A DNA stretch of 64,000 bases, taken from Ditylenchus dipsaci (taxonomy: Eukaryota > Nematoda > Chromadorea > Rhabditida > Anguinidae). Below the pieces are notes generated by a model. The model saw only the letters and a list, made by a program, of their open reading frames with translations. It searched no databases and was not told where the DNA came from. Of the stretch, positions 1-11,222 are shown in pieces; the first letter of the stretch is position 1, and every line of letters starts with the position of its first letter. Where the stretch lies: contig SADC01000481.1 of the NCBI GenBank assembly GCA_004194705.1, positions 100,178 to 164,177 on the forward strand, written 5' to 3'. The translations under genes were made by a program, and so were the position numbers.

Positions 1-377
1 CGAATCGAAACCTTTTAGGATTCAATTAGAATCGGCTACTCAGTGTACTTATGACTATTAATAGTTTATGCTATTCTACAGCTAGCTGGGTTTAGCGACT
101 ATCATAAAGTTAAAGACTAAATTACTCTTTGGTATACCAAAATTTGACTCAAAGTTAGTCAAGTGACCGACAATACTTACCGTATTTTCTCCAATAGAGC
201 GGCATACCAACCAATTAATGAACAAATAGTTATTGTTGTCGCTCTATTGGACGATAAACGGTACGTCTCAACCAAATATCTTCTAATAACAATCCAATTA
301 TTCCTCCTTATTCAACAACCAAAATAGTATAAGTTTGAATGGCCAATCATGATTTTTGGGTATTTCGAAAAATATAC

Positions 378-473
378 GCACTGCCACTAAAGGCAATGCT
401 TTCCAAAAATTTTTAATTCCACCGCTCATTTGGGCAGAAACATTCAAGTACCTCAAATTTGGGTAATTAAACC
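378..473 (-). ncRNA. Spliced-leader RNA (SL1-like), copy 1
   Basis: Read on the minus strand, the gene starts GGTTTAATTACCCAA at 473. The 22-nt leader ends at 452 and is followed at once by a GT splice donor (451-450). The leader matches canonical nematode SL1 except for A instead of G at position 16. Downstream come an Sm-site-like AATTTTTGG and a 3 prime hairpin with arms GCATTGCC and GGCAGTGC around TTTAGT, then a T-rich stretch. The length of about 96 nt fits SL RNAs, which donate the leader to the 5 prime ends of mRNAs in trans. The exact 3 prime end is inferred from the hairpin. Confidence 0.93.
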
Positions 474-633
474 AAAAAAGTAGGCCAAGAAAAAGCATTT
501 GAGAAATAGCTAAGTTCATAAAGTTATAGGCTGCGCCTTGTCATACAAACACACTATTTAGAGAAGCAGAAAAGCAAAATAGACAGTTAAAGAGGTGGAA
601 AAATATATGTGCGATTTTTTCTCTCTCACCCTC

Positions 634-752
634 GCTTACGACCATACCACGTTGAAAGTACGCCATCCCGTCCGATCTGGCAATGTCAAGCAACGTTGGG
701 CTCGACTAGTACTTGGATCGGAGACGTCCTGGGAATCTCGGGTGTTGTAAGC
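634..752 (+). rRNA. 5S ribosomal RNA, copy 1
   Basis: A 119-nt sequence with the nematode 5S pattern, beginning GCTTACGACCATACCACG and ending GGTGTTGTAAGC. The ends pair to form helix I. The internal Pol III control region is intact: box A around AAGCAACGTTGGGCTCG and box C around GATCGGAGACGTCC. A run of T about 9 nt downstream is a suitable Pol III terminator. It points away from the SL RNA gene of the same unit. Confidence 0.97.
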
Positions 753-1740
753 CAAAAACTTTTTGATTTTGCAATAAAATAATTTCACATGCATTTTTAC
801 AGTTGGCATATTTTTGATATACAGTCAACTCAAGCCACCTATATTTTGTGTTCACAACCTAGTGCTCACATTTTTGAATATTTTGACTAAATAAACGGCA
901 CAACTCAAAGTTTCAGCTAGCAACAAATACAGTCAAAATCAATACAGTCGGACCACGATTTCATGACGACAAAAAATAAGAGTGGGGTGAAAGTGTCGAA
1001 TTTTGGGCTTGAAAAAGTGCTTGAGCAAGCCGAAGAATATAATTTATCTTGCAAAGTGTACTTCATTTTAGAATTTTGAGATTGGAGCCCTGCATCTATT
1101 CGAGGCTCAACTATAGGTACGTTGAATACCAGTCAGAATAAATGACTGACACGTCTAGAAATACCCACAAGGGAAAGTTGACCAGATATTACAAAGATTG
1201 CAGAAAGTCTACCTGAACTCTCTGTTAGAGATTAAACCACATCCAGCAGATTAGCCGAGATAGGCACAAAAGAAAACGCATCCTTCACCCACCGCTGAAA
1301 ATAACGCCGAGCCAGAGGCCCAGCAATCCAAAATTTGATCAAACACTCCGAAGAGGTTCGGCTCGAATCGAAACCTTTTAGGATTCAATTAGAATCGGCT
1401 ACTCAGTGTACTTATGACTATTAATAGTTTATGCTATTCTACAGCTAGCTGGGTTTAGCGACTATCATAAAGTTAAAGACTAAATTACTCTTTGGTATAC
1501 CAAAATTTGACTCAAAGTTAGTCAAGTGACCGACAATACTTACCGTATTTTCTCCAATAGAGCGGCATACCAACCAATTAATGAACAAATAGTTATTGTT
1601 GTCGCTCTATTGGACGATAAACGGTACGTCTCAACCAAATATCTTCTAATAACAATCCAATTATTCCTCCTTATTCAACAACCAAAATAGTATAAGTTTG
1701 AATGGCCAATCATGATTTTTGGGTATTTCGAAAAATATAC

Positions 1741-1835
1741 GCACTGCCACTAAAGGCAATGCTTTCCAAAATTTTTAATTCCACCGCTCATTTGGGCAGA
1801 AACATTCAAGTACCTCAAATTTGGGTAATTAAACC
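1741..1835 (-). ncRNA. Spliced-leader RNA (SL1-like), copy 2
   Basis: Same gene as in unit 1, with the leader at 1835-1814, the same A at leader position 16, the same donor and the same 3 prime hairpin. One A is missing from the A-run before the Sm-like TTTTTGG, making it 95 nt. That run-length change could be real or a consensus error. The core Sm site is kept either way. Confidence 0.92.
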
Positions 1836-1995
1836 AAAAAAGTAGGCCAAGAAAAAGCATTTGAGAAATAGCTAAGTTCATAAAGTTATAGGCTGCGCCT
1901 TGTCATACAAACACACTATTTAGAGAAGCAGAAAAGCAAAATAGACAGTTAAAGAGGTGGAAAAATATATGTGCGATTTTTTCTCTCTCACCCTC

Positions 1996-2114
1996 GCTTA
2001 CGACCATACCACGTTGAAAGTACGCCATCCCGTCCGATCTGGCAATGTCAAGCAACGTTGGGCTCGACTAGTACTTGGATCGGAGACGTCCTGGGAATCT
2101 CGGGTGTTGTAAGC
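1996..2114 (+). rRNA. 5S ribosomal RNA, copy 2
   Basis: Identical over its 119 nt to the copy at 634-752 by eye. It has the same internal control region and the same T-run terminator downstream (AAAAACTTTTTG). Confidence 0.97.
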
Positions 2115-3070
2115 CAAAAACTTTTTGATTTTGCAATAAAATAATTTCACATGCATTTTTACAGTTGGCATATTTTTGATATACAGTCAACTCAAGCCAC
2201 CTATATTTTGTGTTCACAACCTAGTGCTCACATTTTTGAATATTTTGACTAAATAAACGGCACAACTCAAAGTTTCAGCTAGCAACAAATACAGTCAAAA
2301 TCAATACAGTCGGACCACGATTTAATGACGACAAAAAATAAGAGTGGGGTGAAAGTGTCGAATTTTGGGCTTGAAAAAGTGCTTGAGCAAGCCGAAGAAT
2401 ATAATTTATCTTGCAAAGTGTACTTCATTTTAGAATTTTGAGATTGGAGCCCTGCATCTATTCGAGGCTCAACTATAGGTACGTTGAATACCAGTCAGAA
2501 TAAATGACTGACACGTCTAGAAATACCCACAAGGGAAAGTTGACCAGATATTACAAAGATTGCAGAAAGTCTACCTGAACTCTCTGTTAGAGATTAAACC
2601 ACATCCAGCAGATTAGCCGAGATAGGCACAAAAGAAAACGCATCCTTCACCCACCGCTGAAATAACGCCGAGCCAGAGGCCCAGCAATCCAAAATTTGAT
2701 CAAACACTCCGAAGAGGTTCGGCTCGAATCGAAACCTTTTAGGATTCAATTAGAATCGGCTACTCAGTGTACTTATGACTATTAATAGTTTATGCTATTC
2801 TACAGCTAGCTGGGTTTAGCGACTATCATAAAGTTAAAGACTAAATTACTCTTTGGTATACCAAAATTTGACTCAAAGTTAGTCAAGTGACCGACAATAC
2901 TTACCGTATTTTCTCCAATAGAGCGGCATACCAACCAATTAATGAACAAATAGTTATTGTTGTCGCTCTATTGGACGATAAACGGTACGTCTCAACCAAA
3001 TATCTTCTAATAACAATCCAATTATTCCTCCTTATTCAACAACCAAAATAGTATAAGTTTGAATGACCAA

Positions 3071-4150
3071 ACACTTGTTTCAAAAAATACTCACCGTGTA
3101 AGCGTGTTCACGCGTCATTTACGCATTGCCTAGGTCACAAGTTCGACTACGTCTAGGTGCACACCTTATTTTTTTATTCCCTTTTATATACAAGTTTGGT
3201 GTCGAAATAATCCTCAGACTTTCGGCTATCTAAGAAGACCATCAGTGCAGGGTTTCACATATTTCTTAGCATTTTCGCAAAAATGTTTAATTCACGAAAA
3301 TCGGTCGTCTTGAGGGCCTTAATTATTAAAATTACAAGGTTGATTGGCGCCTTACAGGCGCCTAGTTACAAAAGCAATCAAGTCGTGACCGTACCTCATG
3401 CGTACATTATATGGTGTATGAGGTTATAGGAGAGTTATAGGAGAGTTGTCTGTATTTTTATTATTATAAATTTAAGCTGCGTGGTCGCGCTATTCGCAGT
3501 CAGTTCGGATATACCTGTAAGCTCCAAGTGAATAGATTAGCGATCGAGCAACTAAAGTACTCTGCAGGTAATTGGGTTATCCTCTGGGCAGATAAGTGGC
3601 CAGAGAGCCCTACTAAAAATGAAAGCGCTAATTCAAAATTTAATTGTTCAAATAAGTTATTGTTTATCTACAAAATAAGGTTTTTTTACTTCCAAGGCCA
3701 TGGCTCGCTGGGGTGTGGAAATATAGTTTTGCACTTTCGAAAAGGGCACATCTACACTCTATTCTTCGTTGATGTATAACACTTATACTAAAATATCAAC
3801 TCTAGGACCACTAATGCTGCGAACAAACGAGACGGACATAGTCTAAATACTATAAAGAGATTTATCTATCTTCTGCACATCAAAAAGCATTTATGTTAGT
3901 GAGAAGAATATCTTTGCACTTTGCAACACTCGCTTTTGATCATTAATTATGGGATTTTGATTGGCGGGCAGGAGAGATACTCCATTTTGTTGCATGTTGA
4001 TTCCATTTTCGTCTCCCAGACTGTCAGACTTTGTTCTCACTTCCTTGTTTCTTTTTACTCTAAGGCTTTTGGAGTAACTGGTCATACGATAGTAGATCCA
4101 ACTTAAATTGAAAATTTTAAATTTATGTAGTTTATCAGTAATAAGTTTGC
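3071..4150. other. Intergenic stretch between the 5S/SL array and the GPCR gene
   Basis: I see no gene here. There are a small palindrome GGCGCC(TTACA)GGCGCC near 3347-3362, a short hairpin CTCATGCG...TATGAGG near 3396-3424 and a tandem pair TATAGGAGAGT near 3426-3446. Short open frames in this stretch lack splice context or recognisable domains. The 3 prime UTR of the minus-strand GPCR gene would lie just left of 4151. Confidence 0.6.
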
Positions 4151-7100
4151 TTACACAACTCCTAAATTGTTAAATATAATAACAAATTCAGTGCGAAATT
4201 TATCATTGAAGTATCCGTAGGCAAGCGGGTTAAGGCAGGCAGAGAAAATTGCAATTGTCTGAAAAAAAGTAAAAGTATCTGAAAAATGACCAGTCGATTT
4301 CCGAGCTATAGTTTTCACCAAGGTTGAGCATGTTCGCTTTCTATTTTCAAATTAGCCATATGGCCTTGAAGGGGCATGGTCACTTGCGGCAGATTTTGTC
4401 CCGCCAATTCAAATATTTTTTCGATTCATTAAACTTCTGTACGGATTTTTCAACTGGGTTTTCTAAAAAACTATACCTAAAATTAAATTCTGGGCGGGAA
4501 AAATTCAAAAACAGGTGACCATGCTCCTATTTTCACAGTCCACACTCAGAAAATATTTCATAGTCAATAAGTAAAAGGGTTGATCAAATGGCCGGCCATT
4601 TTGAAAAGGCTCGGCATATTTCGCTATTTGGCCATCACACAGCCCTAGTTTTTATTACTTTAAGCATTTTATAGGAACGAAATGGTAAAGAACCGTGACT
4701 CTTTCTTTAAATCTTCAAGCTTGGAGAGGGTTGGAATACATATACCTTATTTGTTCTAGTAGAGCAAGAGTCATTAATAGAGCCAGACCTTCTTCTTTTT
4801 GACAGAGATTTCAGAGTTAGGGTGATTTTTTGATGAATAATTTAACGATTTTTAAGCAATTGAAAAGTTGACCAAGATCTGGCTCTATTATTATAAATAC
4901 GGTATTGTGTTTACAATATTTTGAAAAAAATTCTTTTTGAATGAAAACACAAATGTATTGACAGTTGACAATTTTTATTGACAAAATTGTCAGAGCATTC
5001 TGAGAAAATTGGAGATGGTCCGAAATTTCCTCAAATGATGAATAGTTTGCGATTTTTCCATTTTTTTCCATGAACGAATTTTACCTTTTTGAGATTAATT
5101 GAAATAACAATTTTTTATTTATTTGTTTGTTTTAAACCACTTTTGGTAACACATTGTGCTCTCAAAGCAAAATCACAAAAGTTCAATTTGTTCTTTTTTT
5201 AACCCCTGTTCTGTTTTTTAATTCCGAAACTTACATGACAAAGGGCAAATGTTGGCACAGAAAATGAGTGAGATAGGTTGAAAGTATTTACTAGATGAAA
5301 TATATTTAGCGGTAACCTAAAATTCAATAACTTGAAAGAAAATTAAAATCAAAGAAAAATTGCTGACCAGGCTATTGCAACACACAGACTATGGAAATGA
5401 GCAAAAGATTAGTCCTTCTGTATCTTCCAGCTATTGATCTGATATAGCAAAAAATATTTACAAATAATGAACTTGAATATTGTGAAAAGTGATTACTTTC
5501 TCCTCAACTTTTTACTTTCCTCTCCATTATTATTGTTAACTGATGTTGCGGTGGTAGCTGTCTTTGGCGCATTTTTGTCGTCTTCATTGACCAAAACAGA
5601 CGCAGTGACCACATTTTTGGGCGAAGGCATGGACATATTTCTACAAAAGAGTATTTACCTTATACTCTTTATTGAACCCCACGGAGAATTTTTTTTCAGC
5701 CCCTTGAAAAATCGGAAAATTTTGAGAAGTTCTTTTTTTTGTTGTTGTTTTTTTACCTCGTTATTACATTTTGCTATAAAGGAAGGGACCCTAAATGTGA
5801 CCTGGGCGAACTTAAACAAAAAAAATTTTGCGTGTTCTTGTAGAGCGTGCTCAAGTTCCTCACAAATCTGTCAACTCAGCTCTAAAGTCAACAAAGTGTG
5901 GTACGAGGGTCACTCATAATTCTAAAAATACCTCGATAGCTGAACACCCCTTATTATAATTTTTCACAACTTACCCATGGGTCAATCCTGAAATTTTGTC
6001 GATTTTCAGAGGCGCGGAGCCAAATTCACAAGGGATTTGAAAGCTCTCTATAAAAATACGCTCATATAAAAAATCCCTCGTAATTTCCCACCAGGTCAGA
6101 GTCAAATTTTTTTCATTGTTAGCTAGTCAATCAATTTTCAAGCAGTAGTACCTACCTGTTAGTCAGACGATTGCCCATACGCCTGGCTATACTCGAGTAC
6201 ACAAATACAATAGAGCTGAGTGGAAAAGCATATTGCACAAATAAAACTCCGACCGTGTACGCTTCTTTGCTTATTAAAGGCATCTTAAAAAAATCAATTA
6301 TTTTAATTTTTTTTGCATTCACAACACACCTGTTGCCACCTTTCATTTTGTTCATGGCAAATTGTAAGTGAAATCCCACAATTTTTGTCTTCAAAAATTT
6401 TCCCTAGATCTGAAGCCGCAAATAGAGGAAGTGCTGAAAAGGTTAAATAAGTCAATTAAAAATCGTTTGATTGTGCTCATTATTGGCACTTGAAGAATGC
6501 TCACCAAGCAGTATTGAAATTAGCCAAATCAATGAAAAAAACAACAGCGACAAGTTGTGCTGTCGGTCCCGTTTTGTTGGAAATATGACCAGAACATATC
6601 TAAATATGTATATTGTTGATAAGAGTAAAACAAAACGAAATAATTTATTTACGAGAAGAAAAAGCGCCAGGCGGCGCCTAAAATTCAATTTTTAAAAACA
6701 GTTAAACTGCTTCACTTTGCATAATAAAATCAAAGAATATTGAGATAAGTGACGACAACACAAAAAGTTCAAACATCTTTTCTGTGCTGGTTTCTCCAAA
6801 ATTTGAACTACACTATTCATCATCAATAAAAACTTTTTGTCGCGCCTTTATATATGGCATGCTTATAATTGAACGGAAGCTGAGATGCTGTTGATGAATG
6901 CCCTTTTCACAGAAATTTAAGAGTCACATTTTGAGAGACTGGACCTTGGGTCAGAAAGTCGGAAAATTGGGCATTTTGTAGCTAAGGAAAATGGCTATTT
7001 CGTGGTATATTTTTTATCACGGTATTGACTTCAAAAATTTAGTACCGGACGACTTTAGACAAAAAAAACCTGGAAGCTGAAACAGCTTCTTTTGCGTTAG

Positions 7101-10100
7101 AATGCTCATAATTTAAAAAAAAATAAACCCCGCAACTCTTGATACACCACTAGAAAGCTTATTTCCTTGGCTATCTAATGGTATATAATGAGTTAGGACG
7201 TGACTAGAAATTAAGCCCATGCGTAGGAAAATATGCTAGACATCCATGGATTCAGTACCTGCTCGAGTACCCAACTTCCGAGGTCGATATCTCGAAAATG
7301 GACTATGTACGCACCAAATCTGATGGCACTATCGTGTTCAGCGTATCATAAATAGAGTATGCAGTGTAAAACATCAATGCCCAATTTTCCGACTTTCCGT
7401 CTTCCTTGGATCTGAGGTCCAGTCTCTCAAAATGTGACTCTTAAATAGTAAATAAAAATTTAGGTAACGCCTTTAAAAAGAATAAGTTATTTTGTTAAAA
7501 ATTGCCGGGGTTCGGAGTTTGTTGAAGCTTTTCTGAAAATAAAGCTGAGATGATGCTAGCGGACTCCTGCAAATTGCGGTACACTACGCAGCTTTACATA
7601 TCATGAAGTAAGAAACGTTTTTTGTGGGTTTCAAAACATTTCATCTATAACCTCTCCAAACAAAAAAGTGCGTGATTAAAAATTTAACAGAAAAATTGGT
7701 ATGAAACTGTATAGTGGGTTGTGAATATTACAGATTCTGCTCAAATTTCTACTTTTCAACCCCATTAGATAAGTTCATCGTGCCAGTAGGGTCAAAGCGT
7801 TGATTAATTCTAATTATTGGTTTAGGACTTCCCGAGCAATTCGGTGGGCTTTCGTAGTATTTCTTATAAACACTTCTAACACGTGATACGAGCGCGTTAC
7901 ACGGAGAATTTGAAGTGGGACCAGGTATATTCGAAAACAATATTTTTAAATGAGAATATGTCATGTATGAAAATTAAGGCAGCGTGTGGGCAGCGTTTTG
8001 ATACAGTCAATGAGATCTCTCAAAATTTTCAGGGTTTTTTCCGCCTTAAAAGTGCTTTGTGCCCCCCCCCCCGTCAGATTTTTTCCTTATCGCTGCCCCC
8101 CCCCCGTCGAATTTTTTTCAAAGCGGTGTAGGTAAAATGGCCTTGAAAATTTGAAAAACGGTGTAGGTAAAATGGCCTAAAAATGGCCTGGTGATACCCC
8201 TCCCGCCCGTCAGAAATTCCTGCGTACGCCACTGAACGCGCTGGTATGCTCTTTCGGCTAGTATCAACTGCTTGCCAGTTCCTACTTGCTCGTTCTCAAT
8301 AAAAAAACTAAAATCTACCTGTCTAAGGCAATTGCAGCAATGGAAAATGTGGAAAGAAAAATATTGAATCCCTGCAAGGAGCCGACAATTTTGCCTAAAA
8401 AATGTTTGTTATCTATTTTGTAACAAAATGATCTAGAAAACTAACAAAGAGCAGTTCCAAATGGCCAAAACCTGAACATTCAAAATTAAAAACAAATAAA
8501 TATTTTAAAAATATAAATTACATATATAAAACCGTGTAGAGTGTTATTGGAGCTGTTACAGTGCAAATAAAAAAGTCAGACAGGGCCAGATTTAATATAA
8601 AAAAGTTGCGGACCTAAATTTTCATGAAAGATTTTTTTTTTCAAACGGTAAATCATTTACAGTTCGCATGTGTGCAGATCGAAGAACAGCAAATATAGTA
8701 AGCAAGTTTCCGACAGCACTGGAATATTTATATTGTATAAGATTGATAGCTATTTTACAAAGTTTTAACAATTACCCAACAAAGATCACCTAAAATATAT
8801 AGTTTTGTTATTTAGTTTTGTTTGCAGCAACTAAACAGACCAGTGAATAAGCCACAATAATTATATTGCCAAGCTGAAAAAAATTTAATTTCAATAGTTT
8901 CTTACAATGGTTTAGTTATTTTTTTAGTCAACGAAACCTTTCGAATTTTTCAAGGGCGTTTTTTTGATTTAAAAATGATTTTTTATAGTCGGTTACCCAA
9001 AAAAATGATAAATACCGAGAGATTATTTTTTAAGCCACCACTGGAAAGAAAAGCAAATATATGGGGGTGTGCGATTATCACTGAATTTATAAGTCAGCGA
9101 GATTTTCGTGTTTCACCAGTAAGTCACCGAAAATTGAAGTCACCAGTCATTCACCTAACTTTACTTCCGACTGTAGGCGGGAGATTAAAAAAATGAAAGT
9201 GATTTCCGACTATAGGTCGGAGATTTTTGAAAAAGACGTGAGATTTTCGACAATAAGCGGGGGGTGTTCTTTCCGCCCTATTCTATAAAGTCGTTTGATT
9301 TTTTTTCCTCGCCTTTGACACGACGATGTGAAGCAATGTAGTGACCCATTCTCGTTAAAGATTCCTGCGTTGATTTTGAAGTGACTAGCACTTTCTAATG
9401 GGTTCCAAAATATTCGAACTTATTAAAAAAGCAGATGTTAACCAGTGCTGTAAATGGCACCGGTGCGGTGCCTGGTGCCGAAATTTTGGAGTTCGGTGCC
9501 CGGTGCGGTGCCCGGTGCCATCATTTAAGAGGTAGGTGGGAACCGGTGCCGCACCAGCAAGTGGTATGTATCATACCCGGCAACAGCTAACTAAGTTATA
9601 ATTCGCCTCGAAACAACACAATAATGTCGATAAAATTGTTCATTTTTGCAATTTAGCTGAAAAATTCAAAATTAAATTGATAATTTTTTTAACATATATA
9701 AAAAAATGTCCGGTGCGACACCGGCACCGGCAGCACCGGCTCCGGCACCAGCACCGCCGGTGCCCGGTGCCGAAAATTTGGTGGTCGGTGCCCGGTGCGG
9801 TGCCTGGCGCCGAAATTTTGGAGGTCGGTGCCCGTGCCAAAATTTTCCAGGCCGGTGCCCGGTGCGGTGCCGGTGCCGAAATTCCAAAATTTACAGCACT
9901 GATGTTAACACTAGCTAAATTGTGTTTTACGGGTGTTTTGCCAAAGTAAGCGTCTTGCTCGAAATTTTGTTTGTGGATCATTTATAGACAGACCTTCTTT
10001 CCGAAGTATTTCAAGTTTTTCGCAACTGTTTCAAAAACGTTTTTCCCAATAAATATAAAAATGAGCACCAAGGAACGCTAAATTCTGAGCAAGTCGCTTT

Positions 10101-11127
10101 TTTTAGTTCAAACTTTCGCTCGAGTATATAATCGACATATACAATTCAATCAAAAAAATTAGAAAAGGCCTACTGGTGAGCCTCATCATTCCTTTTCATT
10201 CAAATTAAAATTTTGTAAAATTTTATTGATATCTTATGCAGTGTGGGATTAGCTAGCCGATGTTTGATGTAAGTAAAAAGTAAAAATTTTTGTTTGATGG
10301 GATCCGAAATTTTATCATACAAACCAGAATAAAATTTGTTTCGTAGGTTTCATTTGTCGATTGTTAAACGTTACAAGGCTCTTACAGCTGCTAAGTCAAA
10401 ATATTTTGATACGCATCACAAAGTGCAGGTGATTTCAACGTCGTTCACGAACTTTAAGGGCTGTATAGGGAGGGAAGGAAATAAAAGAGGCCTTCTTCAT
10501 GTCAAAATGATAAAAAAGGTAGATGACTGTATTTTTGGCTGTCTTATCATCTTTCTCAACATCGGCCGTGGCAAAAATAGACTCTAAAATTATTTCCTGA
10601 TCAAGGGCAGGGCCACAACTTCAACTTTTTCAAGGAGGGGCGTGGTTATTTGCCTGATTTTTTCGGTCAACGGGGGTAACATATTTGTAAGGGGGGGGGG
10701 GGAGGTTATTACTCCTATGAACCCTCCAAAAGGGTGGCCCTGATCAAGGGTACCTCTCGGGATCATGTCTAAGGTATGTGGGTGTGCGCATCTCAACTCC
10801 AAGCCCCTTCGGAGGCGTCCTTCGGGGGCTGAGGCGGTGCCTGCTTTGTAAAGATTGTTGACTTACCAAAACAGAAGAGTGTTCTGAGCCATGTAAAATA
10901 TCTTCTTCCCGAAAATAGTGGTTTAAATTGTTGAAAAGATGATCCCAGTCCTCGCAACTTCTCCTCTCCTCAGGTGCAGCAGCTGAAGAAGAGGGCAGCA
11001 TAGAAGTGGAAGATGTAGTAGTGGGTGACCCAGCAGGAATTGTGGTCGTAGTGGACGCATTCACAAGCAAGTGCCCCGTAACTCCCATTGACACACTTTT
11101 GATGCTGTGATTATTGTTGTTGTTCAT
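4151..11127 (-). CDS. Neuropeptide F/Y-type receptor, class A GPCR (npr family)
   Basis: Fourteen exons with GT-AG borders: 10867-11127, 8841-8873, 8776-8789, 8661-8718, 8522-8613, 8446-8471, 8319-8394, 6505-6599, 6330-6433, 6156-6283, 5497-5640, 5368-5438, 5235-5316, 4151-4258. They give about 430 aa. The N-terminus has glycosylation sites (NHS, NAS). TM1 reads AVGNLLTIFAVLR, TM2 NFFILNLALSDFF, and WPFGTALCK leads into TM3, which ends in ALDRY split by an intron. ECL2 has the partner Cys (NCGISLTIC). TM5 has VQYAFPLSSIVFVY, TM6 ends AIAWLPLNIF and TM7 has SACLNPLAYGYFN. These match invertebrate NPF/NPY receptors, which bind peptides at the cell surface and signal through G proteins. Exon 5368-5438 is one base short, so TM6 shifts frame near 5376. 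That is either an assembly deletion or a disabling mutation. The 14-nt exon 8776-8789 is needed to complete TM1. Confidence 0.9.
4369..4527. mobile_element. Foldback MITE, GGGGCATGGTCAC family, copy 1
   Basis: Arms begin AAGGGGCATGGTCAC and end GGTGACCATGCTCC. The interior contains the family words CCGCCAATTC, ACTTCTGTACGGATTTTTCA and TGGGTTTTCTAA. Related copies lie at 12437-12675, 42458-42797 and 59516-59752. It has no coding capacity. Confidence 0.7.
4742..4905. mobile_element. Foldback MITE of the TACCGTATT/TAATAGAGC family (intron of the GPCR gene)
   Basis: The left arm has ATACCTTATTTGTTCTAG and ATTAATAGAGCCAGACC; the right arm mirrors it with GATCTGGCTCTATTATTAT and AATACGGTAT. Similar elements at 36750, 38465, 39679 and 48838 share the outer TACCGTA word and the inner AATAGAGC word. 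Confidence 0.65.
6916..7445. mobile_element. Foldback element with ~60-bp terminal inverted repeats
   Basis: The left end TTTAAGAGTCACATTTTGAG...AAAGTCGGAAAATTGGGC is mirrored at 7381-7445 with a few differences. The ~400-bp interior shows no coding sequence. It lies in the large intron between the TM3 and TM4 exons of the GPCR gene. Superfamily unknown; I could not fix a target duplication. Confidence 0.7.
8050..8237. repeat. Poly-C-bearing repeat with CAGTGGCGTACGCAGG end (GPCR intron)
   Basis: On the minus strand the right end reads CAGTGGCGTACGCAGGAATT followed by TCTGACGGGCGGGAGGGG. Inside are runs of 10-11 C and the repeated phrase GTCAGATTTTTTCC / GTCGAATTTTTTTC. A related end, GGCGCACCCAGGATTTCCTG with a long G-run, occurs at 41053. 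The pattern resembles terminal repeats of non-autonomous DNA elements, but I cannot assign a superfamily. Confidence 0.5.
9443..9901. mobile_element. hAT-type MITE, 459 bp, GC-rich, with 8-bp target duplication
   Basis: Ends are CAGTGCTGTAAAT and ATTTACAGCACTG. The element is flanked by a perfect 8-bp duplication ATGTTAAC (9435-9442 and 9902-9909). The CAGTG...CACTG ends and the 8-bp duplication are diagnostic of hAT transposition. The interior is unusual: repeated GGTGCCCGGTGCGGTGCC words in inverted orientation, far richer in GC than the flanks, able to form a strong hairpin. Long proline/alanine-rich reading frames across it on both strands are by-products of this repeat. Confidence 0.88.
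10437..10830. repeat. Dispersed repeat: GGGCTGTATAGGGAGGGAAGG ... ATCTCAACTCCAAGCCCC family
   Basis: Words shared with 34794-35685, 39470-39650 and 43540-43770 include GGGCTGTATAGGGA, GCAAAAATAGACTCTA, TGATCAAGGGTACCTCTC and GTGTGCGCATCTCAACTCC. Here it contains a 12-base G run (near 10690). It overlaps the intron after the first coding exon of the GPCR gene and explains the open frame that would extend that exon past its splice donor. Confidence 0.6.
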
Positions 11128-11222
11128 GTCCCGGCAGTAGTAGCTAATTAGGCTAGGCCACTAGGTACCACCCGTCAGCGAAAATAAATAGAACAAATAA
11201 TTGCAGGACATTTGCGGAATCT
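11128..11222 (-). promoter_or_regulatory. 5 prime leader of the NPF-receptor gene with candidate trans-splice acceptor
   Basis: A strong acceptor TTTTTCAG precedes position 11220 on the minus strand, 93 nt upstream of the start codon at 11127. It could receive the SL leader or end a 5 prime UTR intron. The leader holds a short upstream open frame beginning ATGTCCTGC and stopping before the main ATG, which could dampen translation. This is inference from sequence only. Confidence 0.4.

Larger units (their letters stand above)
1..3070. repeat. Tandem 5S rRNA / spliced-leader RNA array (two full units and a truncated third)
   Basis: Units begin at 1, 1364 and 2725 and are 1363 and 1361 bp long. 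They are nearly identical. Visible differences include one A in the run before the SL RNA Sm site, one A near 1306/2661 and a C/T change near 962/2323. Each full unit has an SL RNA gene on the minus strand and a 5S gene on the plus strand, transcribed away from each other with ~160 bp between their 5 prime ends. The third unit loses similarity at ~3070, before its SL RNA gene, so the array edge lies inside this window. Linked 5S and SL1 genes are well known in nematodes. The left end of the window is inside the array, so more units probably lie outside. Confidence 0.95.

Noticed and set aside
5467..5919. 150-codon plus-strand frame
   Set aside because: It lies opposite the intracellular loop 3 exon of the GPCR and intron sequence; no splice or domain support.
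9640..9981. Long proline/alanine/glycine-rich open frames on both strands
   Set aside because: They coincide with the GGTGCC repeat inside the hAT MITE at 9443-9901; period-6 GC-rich repeats keep frames open by chance.
10744..10866. Extension of the first GPCR exon to 10744
   Set aside because: A strong donor (GTAAGT) at 10866 ends it, and the extra codons fall in a dispersed repeat.
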